A stretch of DNA of 64,000 nt from the NCBI GenBank assembly GCA_002946415.1, contig NJPS01000050.1, forward strand, positions 186,001 through 250,000. The letters are read 5' to 3'. This DNA is from Rutstroemia sp. NJR-2017a BVV2 (lineage: Eukaryota; Ascomycota; Leotiomycetes; Helotiales; Rutstroemiaceae). A program made the translations under genes and the position numbers. The first letter of the stretch is position 1. The number at the start of each line of letters is the position of its first letter. This document shows, piece by piece, positions 31,668 through 44,247 of the stretch. The notes below the pieces were generated by a model that ran no database searches, was not told the DNA's origin, and worked only from the letters and a program-made list of their open reading frames with translations.

Positions 31668-33561
31668 ATGAGCCCGTCAAATAACCCAAGTTCCGACAGC
31701 GGACAGCGTGGAGTCAACGAGAATAACCCCAGTTTTATCCACGAAATGGTTTCGAGAGGCAAACAAGTCGCAATTGCGGATTCAATGAATGATCATATCC
31801 ACGAGGAAGTAACGTCACGGATTGCAAGTCAACCTTTGAGATTCATCAATGAACAAGAGCTGTGGCAGCCAAATAATAAGGACGTACGAAAAGCTATTCG
31901 TGCTCACGTTAGGAAAGATACGCATCTTAAGCAGGAACGGCGGAAAGAAGTACTGAATGCACGTTATAGCTCACGGCCGTTGCTGATTAAACAATCACAA
32001 GACAGTCAGGGGACCGCAAGCAAACACACTTCAAGCAACTACCATACCCCTCCAGATCTGCCAAGTAGTGGCGTCATTGGTACGGCAGGAAACAGCTCAT
32101 ACTCTAGTGGAGAAATCCTACGACGTCAATATAAAGTACAATGTGAGGTACATGGGACTTCGGAACAGGGGTTACTCAACCAACGAAATAGCCAATCGTA
32201 CTCCCCTTCCAATGCCACCAATTCATCTGAGACAATCACCGAAATCAGCAGACTTCCTAATATAAGCATTCGCCGAATCAGCAATTGTAAGTACCTCGTA
32301 TAACCGTCAAAATCGAGGCCTTACAATGATTAGCTACGCCTTATGCATTGCTCATCCATGACAATGCACCCATACTACAGCTGCAAGCCAGAACATGGCC
32401 CTTCCCACAAGGTGTTCGCAGTGCTCGACCAGCAGTGTCGGTGTTCATGCCATTGGCTAGGATTCCCGTCCCGAATGCGCAAAATGGGAGGCCATGTCTA
32501 TTGAAGTCGTCGAAGGTTATGCCGTATTTGATTAACTGCTTCGATTACTTTTCATTTAAGGATGAGGTGATTCGGTGGATCAATGGACGTCTGGGGGATC
32601 CAGGGGAGAGTATCAATGATGTGACTATTGGCGTTGTTATGTGCCTCATCAATTTCGAAGTACGTATTTCTCGCTCATTCAAGGATCACTTACCACTGTA
32701 CGAGATGGAAGTTAACGCAAGACTGTACAGCTTTCGCGGGGTAATGAGGTTGAAATCATCCATCATATGAATGGTCTAGAGCAGATTATGAATCTCCGTG
32801 GCGGACTTCAAAACCTCTCTCTTGACAACCAATTTCTATGGAAGATTCAAGTGTACGCCTGCCAAGAACATTCATAACAGCGAGCAACTCTACTAACGGT
32901 AGTAACACCTCATAGGGTCGATCTCCTTGCGGCGGTCATGACATCCTCCGAGCCTCGATTTCCACCAATAAGTTCTACAACACCGCGCAACGTCCCTCAA
33001 AGTATCGACGCTGAGAACATCCAAATCAACTCAGAATCGCCTCTATATGCTATTCAGAACTACAAGAACTTTGAACCACCCTTCTCCGACCAAACCATAG
33101 CGATACTCCAAGACATGTCTATCCTCGTAGCCGCAATCCTGGAAGAAAAAGCTCAACCCACCGAACTACGAGGGCCAAAAGCTCACCAAATCCATGCATT
33201 ACCCAACAACCAATCGTCATCATTACTCATGCTAATTCATCTCACCTCGACCATTTTCCACCCAGCTTTAGGTTCCCCACCAATACCTTTTACCTCGACT
33301 CGGAATACTCAAAGTGTCATGAAAATCTGCGAGATACTCGAAGACATATCACTCGACGCCACTTTTGTTAGATATCCGGGGATATTGCTATGGGTTCTGT
33401 TAACGACTGCGTCGGCTGCAGCTGATCGACCTGAAAGAGGATATCTTGTGACCTTCTTGTTGCGTATCGGGACTTCGGCGATTTGGTGGGGGATGGAGGA
33501 GTTTGTGAGCTCGGTTAAGATGTTCATGTATTTGAAGAAGAGGGCTGAAGGGGGTGGTTGA
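31668..33561 (+). CDS. Fungal transcription-factor-domain protein lacking a zinc cluster
   Basis: Four exons: 31668-32286, 32334-32659, 32731-32852, 32916-33561; phases agree and give 570 residues. The C-terminal half resembles the 'fungal-specific transcription factor' (Fungal_trans_2-like) domain. Clues are WPFPQGVRSARPAVSVFMPL-type text before the domain, DVTIGVVMCLINFE, and the common motif HHMNGLEQIMNLRGGLQNL, then PGILLWVLLTTASAAADRPE and FMYLKKR at the end. The first 200 residues are polar and low in Cys, and no Zn2Cys6 motif is present. It may be a TF-domain protein that lost its DNA-binding part, or one whose zinc-cluster exon was never there; such proteins are common in Leotiomycetes. 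Function unknown. Confidence 0.75.
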
Positions 33562-35854
33562 GGTAAACTTGTTGTTGTAGCGTGTTGAACCAGGCGCCAG
33601 GCCAGCACCAACAACGGGAAGATTATTATTCGACGAAGCAGTAGTGATAGGGCTCCAAGCTTTGAGTCTACTGTTTATAGAGTGTAGCTTTCCAGATTCG
33701 GTACTCCGTATCCGACCTCCACCTCGTTGCCGCCGTTGTCGTTGTTGACATTAACTCGTTTATGACTAAGTAATTACTCATCGCGCCGAGCTTCCACCCA
33801 ACTTCCGACTTTCGAAGCTTAAAATAACCAATTCCATACATGAGGATACTTCCATCTGGCCGCCAGAAGTAATGAACACATCATTGCTCTCCAGCTCTGA
33901 GGTCCGCGACTGCATACAGCCGGTTTGTAACCCAAAGCTTCCGCTGTATAATGCCAAGATTAAGGACGCGTAACTCCCAACGGAGTCACATTATTCCAAC
34001 GCCTTCCCACATTGCATTGCATCACAGTCAACATATTCCCTTAATCCGAACCCTCGGGAACTCCATCCTAACTCCATCTTCCCTTCCCAGTCCCGCAGCC
34101 GAAAGAAATTTCTGTTGCACGTCTTCAACTCTTGTCATGCATGCCAACCGGGCTTGTGCCGGCAAAAATAACCTAAAGTTTGTATTTCCCTCGGAGATAT
34201 CCGCCCATTAGTACACCGCCTTTTTATCTCAACTCGAGGACGTCAAGAGATATGCAACAAAACTCCGCATTGGAGTTCTGATTGGCTGGCAGGGACGAGG
34301 CTTGCGGGAATAGTATAAGCTGGGTGGCTTATTTCCATGTGGACGCGCTGCGCGGCATGTGGACGGTAAAGTGTATGCGCAAATTTTCCGTCATGCCAAT
34401 TCTTTCAGATGTGCAACAGCAGGTGGAGGAGGGATTTTATTGGATTGGGGGTAGGGAATGGGGATTTAAGGTTATGGAGGGGAGCATGGTGATGGGGCTG
34501 AGGTGGGTTGACGGTATTTGTTGCCTTTTTCACAACTGTTGGGTCTTTCTCATCCGCAGGCAGTCCGCTGGGATCTGGTCCTCGGAGTACATCCCCGGTT
34601 GGCCGGAAGTTGGCCGGAACGAGTAACTACCAAATTGTGGGTAACTCTTCCCTCCGCCCGGAAACTCTACAAGATCACGATACCAAGCAACCATGCTGGG
34701 AATCCATGATGGCAAGTGCCGATGATTGCAGCGGATTACTCCGTGTTGCGGAAAGCTGTTCGCCGTTCCTTCAGATCCCATTTTCTTACCTTGCAAAATG
34801 TATTTATCTTCAGACCTGCCTGCCAAGGACGGACTGAAGCTTTGTTCCCAGCCTTCTCTGCAAATGTTATTTTTCCGCTCGATGCTGCAACCAGCCAAGT
34901 TCACAATGCGGCACCTAGATCTTTTAGATCTGTACTCCATACGTGATCATTGCTCCTATTCGCATCTCCGAACGACTTGGGGTGATGTATAGGCGGGTTT
35001 TCCGTCTCGAAGAGATTGGGTTGGCTGGGAGTTCAAAACAACGGAGATAGGAGCTCGAAGATGATTGGACCTGTACATGCGAGGTACCTGGGTGCGATTG
35101 TTGTGTAGTGTGGATGAATTGCTATCGATAGCATTGGGGAAGAGTGAAAGAGTATGGATCGAAGTCCGTGGTGAGTATGATATGTGAAAGACAACCAGCT
35201 AGCCCTGGTTGGTGGACAAAAGATCACACGGCAAGGACGGGCGAGGAACAAGAACACAACCTCAACAACATATACGAGGAGAAGATCAATTTTATACTAG
35301 GACTTGTCTTCTAAACTAAGTAGGACTCTCGCGGCGTATAAATCTATCTTACTTCCACTCGGATGCATGGCTATGCTTCTATTCTACTCCAGCTGCGCTA
35401 GTATGGTTCCCTGTTTCAGTCTCGGCGGTGCGCTTTGGCATGAGAAGAGCTTCATGTCTCTGAGTGCTCTGTCGGTAGTATGTAAGAATTTGGGGAACGA
35501 GGAGGAAGTTTTTGGTCTTTGATTTTGACTGGCAGGGAATAGGACGATGGAGGATATGCTATGCTTTACACAGACACCACGTCTTAGCCTTCAGCAAGTG
35601 GAATCGTATTCATTGCGTTGGTTCAGAAGATGGGTATCACTGAGGTAGTGTTTCGTAGTTGATGGTATGTGAGGTCGCTTCATTCTAGATGGAAGAATGT
35701 ACGCCGTGGAGTTTGATTGGGTTTCACCGTCGCGGCATTCACCCTTTGAAAGCGTTACTTCTCATTCGCCAGCGCCTAGATCAACACAACAGCAGTGCGA
35801 TAACGTTGGAGTTGATCAGTGGATGTTCGAAACGTCTCATTGACTATAAGGTAG
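33562..35854. other. Gene-poor region, left part
   Basis: Nearly 2.3 kb with only short ORFs (at most 136 codons) on both strands and none with recognisable protein features. The composition is mixed and no clear transposon ends are seen. Confidence 0.5.
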
Positions 35855-36476
35855 TTAGTTACGGGGAATATATTGTTGACGAGAGATATCTACGCCATTG
35901 AACAGCAGATTGCAGATCTAGGACGGCATGAGGATTGTAAACCTAGCATGAGTTTATTCCGCGGCATTGCCTTCGATCCTGAGTCTCTTCGCTACATCCC
36001 ATGCGACCATATATCATGGATATCAAAGAGGTGTCATTCGTTGCCATGATCAAGTGTAAACTCTATGGTGAGACCCGTTTGCTCGCGGGCATCTGGCATT
36101 CGTGGACCCGAAACAAGATGAGCTTGACGTTTACTCCGGGAAACAATTCGACGTTTTCAACGATCGGGTCATGAGTGTGCGTCTAAAGCTAGCTAGCTCG
36201 CCAAGCCCTGGTGATGGGGTGTCTGGATCTGATATCATTGTCACCATCGATTCTGCATGTTACGATGAAGATATCAGAATGTATGATGAAAGCTTGGGTG
36301 GAGGATATGGGAAGACAAGAATACACCAAACGCGGGATTACTATTGGGGATCGGAGAGGGTATGGCATCATGACCTTTTGTCCACGAGGGTTATATTAAT
36401 ATATAAAATAGGTTCTGTGATGAAGGATGGGACGCGTGAATCATTTCGGTATAGTCTATATGACTTTAATCTCTGA
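35855..36476 (+). pseudogene. Possible unrecognised gene or gene remnant
   Basis: Two protein-like open stretches on the + strand. The first, starting near 35873 after a possible TTAG acceptor, reads ...RDIYAIEQQIADLGRHED then MSLFRGIAFDPESLRYIPCD and ends at a stop near 36050. The second, about 36090-36476, reads GHLAFVDPKQDELDVYSGKQ, then DRVMSVRLKLASSP and GGGYGKTRIHQTRDYYWGSE, and stops at 36476. They are in different frames and no convincing intron joins them, so this may be a decayed gene. The family is not recognised. Confidence 0.3.
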
Positions 36477-37471
36477 ACCGTAGCACTAACCCACGTTCAA
36501 ATGGAGGTGATTTTGTTTTGATTGATTCCGGTAGACTGATTCCACTGAAATATAGATTGAGGGAGGCAATTATATTCACCTCACCTCCTGTATTAACTAG
36601 CCATAACTAATCCATGGAATGCCCTTCATGGGGCTACGGCGTACGAGTGACTCTCTCCCGTAGTCATATTGCATCCGATTCAGAAAGTATAGACTCTCGG
36701 AGCCGACTATACAGAAAGAAGCTGCAGAGCTGAAGTCCTTCTATTCATTGTCTTTGTAGAAGTCGGAAGCCGACCCTGAGTAATACTGTACGGCTGCTAG
36801 CGGCTTCTCCAAAATCGTCTTGAAATAGCATGGTAAAGAGTTACTTTGAGTCCGCAATCCACGGCGATTGGGTCGAACCGTGATCGTTGATTCTAAACGT
36901 GAAGAAACGCAGGTGAAAATAATGAATGCCAAATGCCAAAAAAGCAGAGGTTACACAGGCACGAGATGTACACCAGCTCAGCCACAAATCACATGCTTGG
37001 TGCTTAGGATCGTGTGATGTCGGCGCGTAGCTATTTCTCTCAACTTCCAACACGAAATCTTTCATGTCAACTTTCTCTGAATTTCTGACCGTCGCCTCAT
37101 GTACCGGTGGAGGACCTGGTTGTGACTTGCACGTTGCTTCTATCGTGTTTGAGCTCGTCGCATTGAGAGATTTCGCGATATCGAAATGAGGACGAGGTAG
37201 CCGCCCTACTGTACGACAAATCCTATCGTTTTATTTCTCGATCCCATCCAAAAATACTGCTTGGAATTTTATCTTTATTAATTCGCACGACGGCAATATT
37301 CTCACCAGAAATCTATTCACTGATAATGTGTTTGTTATTCAATCGAGCTATATTGGCGATTCACTAAGGTTGGCTCAGATTGGTGTAACGTAAGATCTTA
37401 CAACTGGGCTGTCTTTAAATTTCTTCTCTCACTCTTCAGTTTCCAGAACCTCTCAGCTACATACCACATCA
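36477..37471. other. Gene-poor region, right part
   Basis: About 1 kb upstream of the 2EXR gene. No gene is seen on either strand. Confidence 0.5.
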
Positions 37472-38796
37472 ATGCGATCTCAAAAAGTTGAAATGAAGGA
37501 TACGGAGCCTTCAACTTCCACGGAGCTGTAAGTCCCAAGACCATTATCGCTGAATCTGACAGACACGTGACTTACAGAGGAATTAGGACCAAGGCGGAAG
37601 ATGTCAGCGCCAAGGCGGAGGGAATTACCACTACCAAAGATGCAGAATTACCACAAGCAATCCCAACTGGGCTTATCGCGAAAGTGAGGCGAAAGGCCAA
37701 CAAGGCTCTCAGTAAAATTCGCCTGGGGAAAGGGAGCAGTGGAGACGAAAAAGACCAGGCTGCGGCTGTGGATAAGTTCGATACATTCACGTGCTTCTCC
37801 AGACTTCCAAGGGAGCTCCAGCAACAAATTTGGAGAGAGGCTTGTTTTGATCTTGACCCACGGGTAGTTGAATATTCAGAGTAAGTCCATCCGAATTGAG
37901 CTCTGAGGAAGGGATGCTGTTCAGCAGAAGTTAGAAACGCGACAAAACCCTTCGCATTATACATGGAGGAACTTCGTCCTATCCCCACTTGACTCCTATC
38001 AATCAGAAAACAAGTTTATGCTGCTAATACTTCCCTTAGATGCCCGGGCCCTATGTTTATAGGCACGCCAAGCCACCTGAACTTCCATAAAACCAAGCGA
38101 ACACCGTTTCCACCCTTCATGCACATCTGTCGTGATTCCCGCGCTGCTGTGTTGAATTTCTACGGAAAATTTGACTTCAATCTCAGACTTGCGAACCAAA
38201 ACCCAGGGAAAAACAAGAGCGAAAACTCTCCGGCGGTTTTATTTAACAAACACAGAGACATCATCTTCCTCGGATCCCCTTTAACCCGCACACTCACCTG
38301 GTTCCAAAACCCCCAGCCTTCAGAAAAACTCAACCAGACCAGTCTCCCGACTTGCGATGCCGTGATTATCGACTACAAATGGCTTAAAACATGCAGCGCT
38401 AAGCGCTCTCTCCTATTCTGTCTTCTCGCTCTGATGGAAGTAAAAAGCATTTTCATTTACATCGGATCCGTGCGACGTCGACGTCGTCACAAGGGCGAAA
38501 TCCTTCTCAGACAATGCGAGTTCCAGCATGTTGAATCGGTGAGAACAGTGACGAAGTTAACGATTCAAAACGGCATCCGCCAGAAAGTAAGAGACGTGGC
38601 GAGTATGTGCTTGGAGATATCGATGCGAGATCGGTACCGTAGGTTCCGGAGCAGGCAGCCTAATGAGGTGGAGCAGCTGGTGGATCACTTGTCGAAGATG
38701 CCGATTCCCAAGTTTGGATTTGTAGACTTGACTAAGGAGCGATCTGATGTTGTTTGGAGTCAATGGGAAATCGAAAGTCCGGCCAGTTGGATGTAG
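37472..38796 (+). CDS. 2EXR domain protein
   Basis: Three exons: 37472-37527, 37578-37880 and 38040-38796 (371 residues), with introns of 50 and 159 nt; the second ends with a CTAAT branch and CCCTTAG. The 2EXR domain begins at about residue 92 with FTCFSRLPRELQQQIWREAC and continues with DPRVVEYSE. It includes the conserved MHICRDSRAAVLNFYGKF, corresponding to the 'CRESR.. A...Y' motif, and GPMFIGTPS. The N-terminal 90 residues are charged (KAEDVSAKAEGITTTKD). The C-terminal part contains a basic run of five Arg (SVRRRRRHKG). 2EXR proteins are expanded in Pezizomycotina; their role is unknown. Another 2EXR-like ORF lies at 51.5 kb. Confidence 0.75.
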
Positions 38797-39787
38797 GATG
38801 TTGTAACAAGGTGGCCTTGAGTGAGGGTACTTAAGTCATGGGCTAGCTTCGGGACTCCAGCCTGGATGATCACAACCTCCCCTTTATCTTCAATGGTATG
38901 AATATTCGGTGTCTTAAGATATAATTTAAAGGTTGAACAATTGGTCACTTTGGGAGAGGACACTGGCGGAAGATGGATGGTGGTCTGGGTAGAGATCAAG
39001 TGGAAAGTCAACGGAATGCATCATGGAACCGGGCCATCTCATGAGTTGGCTTACAATTATTTGCGTGTTTAATATGTTTGGCTTTATTTACAGCGTCTCT
39101 GTAGCTAGAGCGCTATCCTATTCACGAGATTACGACCTATTCGTCTTTCAGCCTCATTTTCTAAACTTCGATTTTATGTCCCATTGTTTCTTCAATCAGG
39201 AAATTCAATCATACTTCTCCGCTCCGTACTCCTCACACTTCTGCGATCTCCAACCCATCCTTGTCCTCCGCTTCCCCCGCCAACTTCCTCCACAGGCTCC
39301 GCTACCTCATTTCTTCCACGTATCCCGGGGGCCACTCATCACAAAAGGCCCTCTCGTCTACCCCATTGTAATCCCATTTTTTCTCTTCCTGCCAATCACA
39401 TTCCTATTACCCAACCCATCTCCCCCGACCACATCCTCCTCGGCATCCGATTCCAGCCTCCGTAATGGGATGGGACGAGGGTGGTTTGGTACGTGATATT
39501 GCACGCAGTTCATCTCCTACTTGCATTGCTCTGAATACTTGTTTAAATGAATGTCATTTGGACTTCTGAGCGGAGTCTGCATATTAAGTATAGAGGATTA
39601 CGGAAGAAATTGGTATCATGTACATCTCCTCTCTACTTCCGTCTTTACACTCCAGTGTCCTCACTTATTCCCCTTCCCTCAAAAACCGAGGCGTGTATAT
39701 TAAACTGTACTGATTCCCATATACTTCTGCAGCCCTGCGCACTGTCTATGCAGCCAAAAAGCACGAAAGAAAAACACACAGATATAA
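38797..39787. other. Convergent intergenic region
   Basis: Between the 2EXR gene and a leftward membrane-protein gene. A pyrimidine-rich stretch at 39230-39460 (+ strand) creates overlapping ORFs without protein character. Confidence 0.55.
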
Positions 39788-40504
39788 TCACAGGTGCTCA
39801 TCTCTCCCCGGCAACTCACTAGCCAGTATCCCCAGCGAATCACTTCCCCAGCCCGCGCCATCTCCTTCTACTTTCCCATCCCCCGATCTATTTTCCCCAC
39901 CACCAAACTTCAACCTCATCCATCCCACACGAGTTCCGATTTCCCTCCCGCCCAGCTCATGCCGACTCAATCGCTTATCTCGATCTATCTCCTGAAGTCC
40001 AGGTCCCCTGTCGCCTTCGAGCTCGGGCGGGAGCGTTCCTCGGCGACGGAGGGATGGGAGAACGGTTTTGGGATTGCCGCGGCGCCGACTGCGGTTGTAG
40101 AAGTAGAAGGCGAGGAGGAGACAGACGAGGGAGAAGAAACTGAGGGATCCGGCTATGGCGATCATGGTGGTTTTTGTGTTGCTTGGTTCGGTGCTTTTTG
40201 AAGTTTCTCTCGGCTTTGTCGAATCCGGAGTTGTGGTTGAGCTGGAAAGCGAGGTGTTGGATTGCGGCTGCCGTGATGTTACAGTTGCATAATATGTAAT
40301 AATAGCTGGAGATGTAGATTTAAGAGATGATTCAGAAGAACTGACGGCTGTTTGCAGAGATACGTCCGAACTCGATCCGGACTTTGAGGGGGTGATAAGT
40401 ATTATGCTGGTCTCCAGAACAACCACCGTAGAAGTCGCCTGTGTTACCCATCTTGTTGATGTTGATACTTGCACTTCTACGTCAGCGCCTCTGAGATTAG
40501 ACAT
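39788..40504 (-). CDS. Ser/Thr-rich single-pass membrane protein
   Basis: Single exon, 238 residues. The N-terminal 110 residues are Ser/Thr-rich (SGSSSDVSLQTAVSSSESSL; TSLSSSTTTPDSTKPRETSK), probably an O-glycosylated outside segment. One membrane span follows at about 113-136 (IAIAGSLSFFSLVCLLLAFYF), then an RSRRRGN stop-transfer and a charged, Gly-rich cytoplasmic tail. The layout is that of fungal Mid2/WSC-type or 'DUF' surface proteins. However, there is no Cys-rich WSC domain and no signal peptide, so an upstream exon with the signal may have been missed, or the protein inserts by its single span. Family not recognised. Confidence 0.6.
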   Translation of the reverse strand: MSNLRGADVEVQVSTSTRWVTQATSTVVVLETSIILITPSKSGSSSDVSLQTAVSSSESSLKSTSPAIITYYATVTSRQPQSNTSLSSSTTTPDSTKPRETSKSTEPSNTKTTMIAIAGSLSFFSLVCLLLAFYFYNRSRRRGNPKTVLPSLRRRGTLPPELEGDRGPGLQEIDRDKRLSRHELGGREIGTRVGWMRLKFGGGENRSGDGKVEGDGAGWGSDSLGILASELPGRDEHL

Positions 40505-41352
40505 GGTTCAAATCACCACAGAATGTTCTTCAGCAACATGAAAATATGTCTTCTTTCCAGCTTGACGGAATGCGCGGTGTTGTTCAATTCGTGATCGTAC
40601 ATTGATGCGATAGAAACCAAAAAGAAAACGTCAAAACTTATTGAAATTATGACAGTACTATCCCAAGCTATCGTGGCTATATGAGAAAACTTCAGGTGTC
40701 ACGCATTGGCGACCCTGCATATGTTGGGCCATATTGGCGTCGCAGACGGATACACCACACAAAGCTTCGCCGCAATCAATCTCTGCAGAATTTACAGTGC
40801 CTCAACACCCGTTTCACTCTTCACGATTGGGGTCCAACACTCACCTAAACAAGAAAATCGAAACTTCCCAAACTTCCAGAAGGTCACAATGTAAGAAAAT
40901 GTACGATCGTTTAAGTAATTCTTGCACACCACATTTGTCATTTTACACTTGTTTTGCGACAGAGGACTGACGGAGATCCAATTTCATCCTATCTTTGGAC
41001 CACATCATTCCACTACCGGATAAAATGTGGGGGATTACGTGAAACTTCATTATGCTCTAACTATTATTGGGATCGAACAGGAGGGTTGTGTGGATAGTGT
41101 CGACGGGACAAACCGTAAATGGCGTTTCACCCTGCTACTTCAGCAGGACTCACTGGTCTCTGTGATGGGATTGCGCCTTCGGCAATAATCACGCTACCCT
41201 CCGCTCTCATGTCCGCTACCTCCGCGCTTATGTCTGCTTCTACGTTCGTCGAGCAGTTGGTATGCGCGAGTGTGCTCTTCTTCGGGTCTGAGCGGTTCGG
41301 GTTCGAATCCAGTTGAGATGAGGAAGCCCTTCTGCAGATCGATGTGCACGCC
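40505..41352. other. Intergenic region, tandem leftward genes
   Basis: 3' flank of the MFS transporter and 5' flank of the membrane-protein gene. No convincing gene is seen. Confidence 0.55.
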
Positions 41353-42654
41353 TCACATACCCAGTGTTCCTGTATTTCTTCTCTCCAGATCACGAACCTG
41401 CTCTTTTCGAAAAGCCAACCGCTGACTCCATCTTGCAGCAGCAATGAAAGAGGCACCAGCAATTGTTACCGTTCCTGACCATATCTGCGCCCAAGTGAAT
41501 TGTCCTTGTTGAGCTTGAATAAAAGCACCAGCGGTTGGCGGACCAGCCAGGGACGCAAATGCTAGCACAGAGCATACCATGCCAAATCTAACTCCCGTCT
41601 TACTCGGATCCGTCGTCAGCGAGGCGAGTCCTCCTACAAAGATGCCCTGCGTTGCTGCTGTGGCTAGACCATACAGAACTGACCATACATACATGCTTGG
41701 CACGGAATAGATCCCAATCCATCCATAAAGCATTACGGCCAAAGTAAACGAACTGACGATGAGGGTTGGAAGAGCACCGAAGTATCGATCTGCCGCGAGT
41801 CCAATGATTGGCCGTAGAGGTATTCCCACAGCACTGATGACCACCAGAAGATACACGCCGGACTCGTCTGAAAGACCAATGATACTTGTCGCATATACGG
41901 TGATGTAAAAGTAGCAGAAATATAGCGCCCAAAAGATGAGAAACATTCCGACCGTAAAAAGTGCATACGTCGGTTCGAGGAACGCTCTCCATTCCACCAA
42001 TGGACCGGACTTTCGTGGCGGCAGTCTAGGACGTAGAAGAACGTTGATGATGACGACAAAAACCAATGCGATACATCCTTGAATCTGAACCGCTCGTGGA
42101 AATCCAATTCGAGGTTGGAGTTGTTGCACTATGAGTGGAAACACAATACTTCCGGTTCCACTTCCCGAAGCAGCCATGCCGAGTGCCATCGCTTTATTTT
42201 TCTTGAAATAAGTTCCAATAACAGCCACCGAAGGCATGTAAAGTATACCCATCCCAAGACCCGTACATAATCCCTGGGCCAGAAATATCTGCCAGTACGT
42301 TGTCGCAAGACTTGTCATGAACGTGCCGAGGACGAGAAGAGTTGAGCCAAAAATCGCCGTATGTCGTGCATATCCGGCATCGGCTGAGCGACCGGAGAAC
42401 GTGCCGACGAAGAATGTCAAGAAGACCTGGATAGATCCAATCCATGACACCTGTGACTGTGGGAGATTCAATGTCGTTGTGTAGTGCAGCTGGTAGACAC
42501 CAAAAGAGGCGGAATAGCCCCACGTCACAGCATTAATGAGGTGCCCCGCAAGGATTTGAAGCCATGCCTGAGTACCGCCATCGGGCGGAGGACCCGGATC
42601 TTCTTGGACCACTGGAAGAGAAATTATCTCGAGTAAAATGCTTGAAATGCCCAT
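41353..42654 (-). CDS. Major facilitator superfamily transporter, monocarboxylate (MCT) type
   Basis: Single exon of 433 residues, the usual size for fungal MCT-like MFS permeases, with about 12 hydrophobic segments. The N-terminus contains PPPDGGTQAWLQILAGHLIN, the MCT signature (D-G-G-x-x-A-W), followed by the helix-1 motif NAVTWGYSASFGVYQ. Other MFS features: GRSADAGYARHTAI after TM2, LCTGLGMGILYMPSVAVIGTY with FKKNKAMALGMAASGSGTGS (TM4-5), and IPLRPIIGLAADRYFG in the second half. The substrate is unknown; relatives carry monocarboxylates, riboflavin or secondary metabolites. It is not next to an intact biosynthetic gene, so its role cannot be read from context. Confidence 0.9.
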   Translation of the reverse strand: MGISSILLEIISLPVVQEDPGPPPDGGTQAWLQILAGHLINAVTWGYSASFGVYQLHYTTTLNLPQSQVSWIGSIQVFLTFFVGTFSGRSADAGYARHTAIFGSTLLVLGTFMTSLATTYWQIFLAQGLCTGLGMGILYMPSVAVIGTYFKKNKAMALGMAASGSGTGSIVFPLIVQQLQPRIGFPRAVQIQGCIALVFVVIINVLLRPRLPPRKSGPLVEWRAFLEPTYALFTVGMFLIFWALYFCYFYITVYATSIIGLSDESGVYLLVVISAVGIPLRPIIGLAADRYFGALPTLIVSSFTLAVMLYGWIGIYSVPSMYVWSVLYGLATAATQGIFVGGLASLTTDPSKTGVRFGMVCSVLAFASLAGPPTAGAFIQAQQGQFTWAQIWSGTVTIAGASFIAAARWSQRLAFRKEQVRDLERRNTGTLGM

Positions 42655-44247
42655 TTTTACCTCGAGAACAAGTGCAACGCAGGATGCGGCGACATCTTCG
42701 ATTTATAGCGGAATAAGACCAACCGTTGGCTAAATTGACCATTGATGCGCCACTGCTTTTTCCTTCTATCTGGGAACGATCTGCATTGCGGCTTTCGGGA
42801 ATAGCTATCGGCCAACGGAACGTGCAGTCGGCCAGCTTCTGGGCGAATCAGCGCTGTATGCGAGGACTTTCGGCATTGTTTGTTCAGGGGATGCAGGATG
42901 TCGTGGAAAAGGCGCGTTCCTCATTGACTTTCACGTAAAACATTATATAGTATTTTGACGCGATTTGTCCCTCCGCACTTGTTTGGACAGAGATGTTAAC
43001 GTCAACATATCATGAAGCCAAATTGAGACTCCGAACCCGAACAGAATGGTGTTTGATCTTCTTCCAGATCTCGTCGATTGATTGGCCGCAGACGCAGCCT
43101 GCCGAGCTTGCCAAAGAGTGAATAAGCATTGCACGCCGAGATTAGAGAGTCTATCCTGCATAGAAAATGGAACTCGAGGATTGTGCTAAAAATAATTAGC
43201 AGTGACAACAAAAAAATCAAGTCGGTATGATGGGATGGAGGAATAGTCGACACATCCGGGAAGCTGTTCGCTTTCTTTCCTTCTTTGATCACGTGCGCTC
43301 CATCGCCGCGTATGTCGGAGTAAGCATAACTCCATCTTCAAGACTCCCAACTCTAAACAAGCCCTACCAGAAGTCTACTTCCACGTCCACCGTCCACTCC
43401 TACATTCTCATGCAAAAATTGCTTGTATTATCGTCGAGATAGAGTTAAAGGTACAAGAAACATAATTCAGTGGAGTCCGGCACTTGTGGGATGACGAGTC
43501 TATTACTTGGCATTGGCACATTGTTTGCGCGTTCCCCCCCGCTTCCGTTACTTGGCAGAACGGGAATGTAGTAAATATGGTTATTTTCCCGTGCTGTAAA
43601 CCTCCGTTAAGGTGTGTGCAGGTGGCTGCCCTTGGTCAATGCTTGTTTCGAGCAAGGTCCGTAAGTAATAAACGCGTACAGTACATGGCCACGCTAGGAG
43701 CTCTCGAATGGGAGCATTGCAGAGAGTACTTCTGCTCCCCTGGACTGGGCTGAGGGCTCTGGATCAAGATGACCATCGTATTGATGTCTATTGGTCCGCG
43801 TATGGTCTGATTTGGATCTTCAACGGCAGTAGCACATGGGACAACGTCGGCCCTTGCAGTAGTATGCTTCATCTCCTTCTGGATAGAGACAGAGAACGGT
43901 TAGAGCGGAGTAGGGACAGCCCCTACGATATGTCTTGGACCAATCACAATCGTTGTGTTTCGAAACGTCGAGATTGAGATGAATTGGAAGCTGACGAAGT
44001 ACATTGCGAAGTCCTTGCCTCTACTTACCAGAGCCATCATGTTCGAGTGAACGTGCTGGTGATCGTGGTCGGTGGAATGGCTATGCCATGACGACGCAAA
44101 TGGATAGTATGGGTTGTCTGTTGTCGATAAATAAGGACGTTGAGATTCTCCCATTTTTCTCGCCATCACACTCACTGTCATTCACAATCATCTACTTTTA
44201 ACTTCAGCACTCTATACACCACAACCACTCTTTTCAATTAAATCATC
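42655..44247. other. Divergent intergenic region, 1.6 kb
   Basis: Between the MFS transporter (leftward) and the dioxygenase-like gene (rightward). A GATAAATA element near 44127 could be the TATA-like box of the latter. No gene is supported. Confidence 0.5.

Noticed and set aside
39023..39496. 157-codon + strand ORF
   Set aside because: Pyrimidine-rich low-complexity DNA gives several overlapping open frames; no protein-family signal.
41296..41312. GGGTTCGAATCC, a tRNA B-box-like motif
   Set aside because: The flanking bases do not form a T-stem or acceptor stem and no A box lies at the right distance. Similar minus-strand matches near 14,280 and 61,250 fail likewise.
41119..41316. 65-codon ORF with ALMSATSALMSAS internal repeat
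   Set aside because: Short, isolated, and partly antisense to the 3' flank of the MFS gene; not supportable as a gene.
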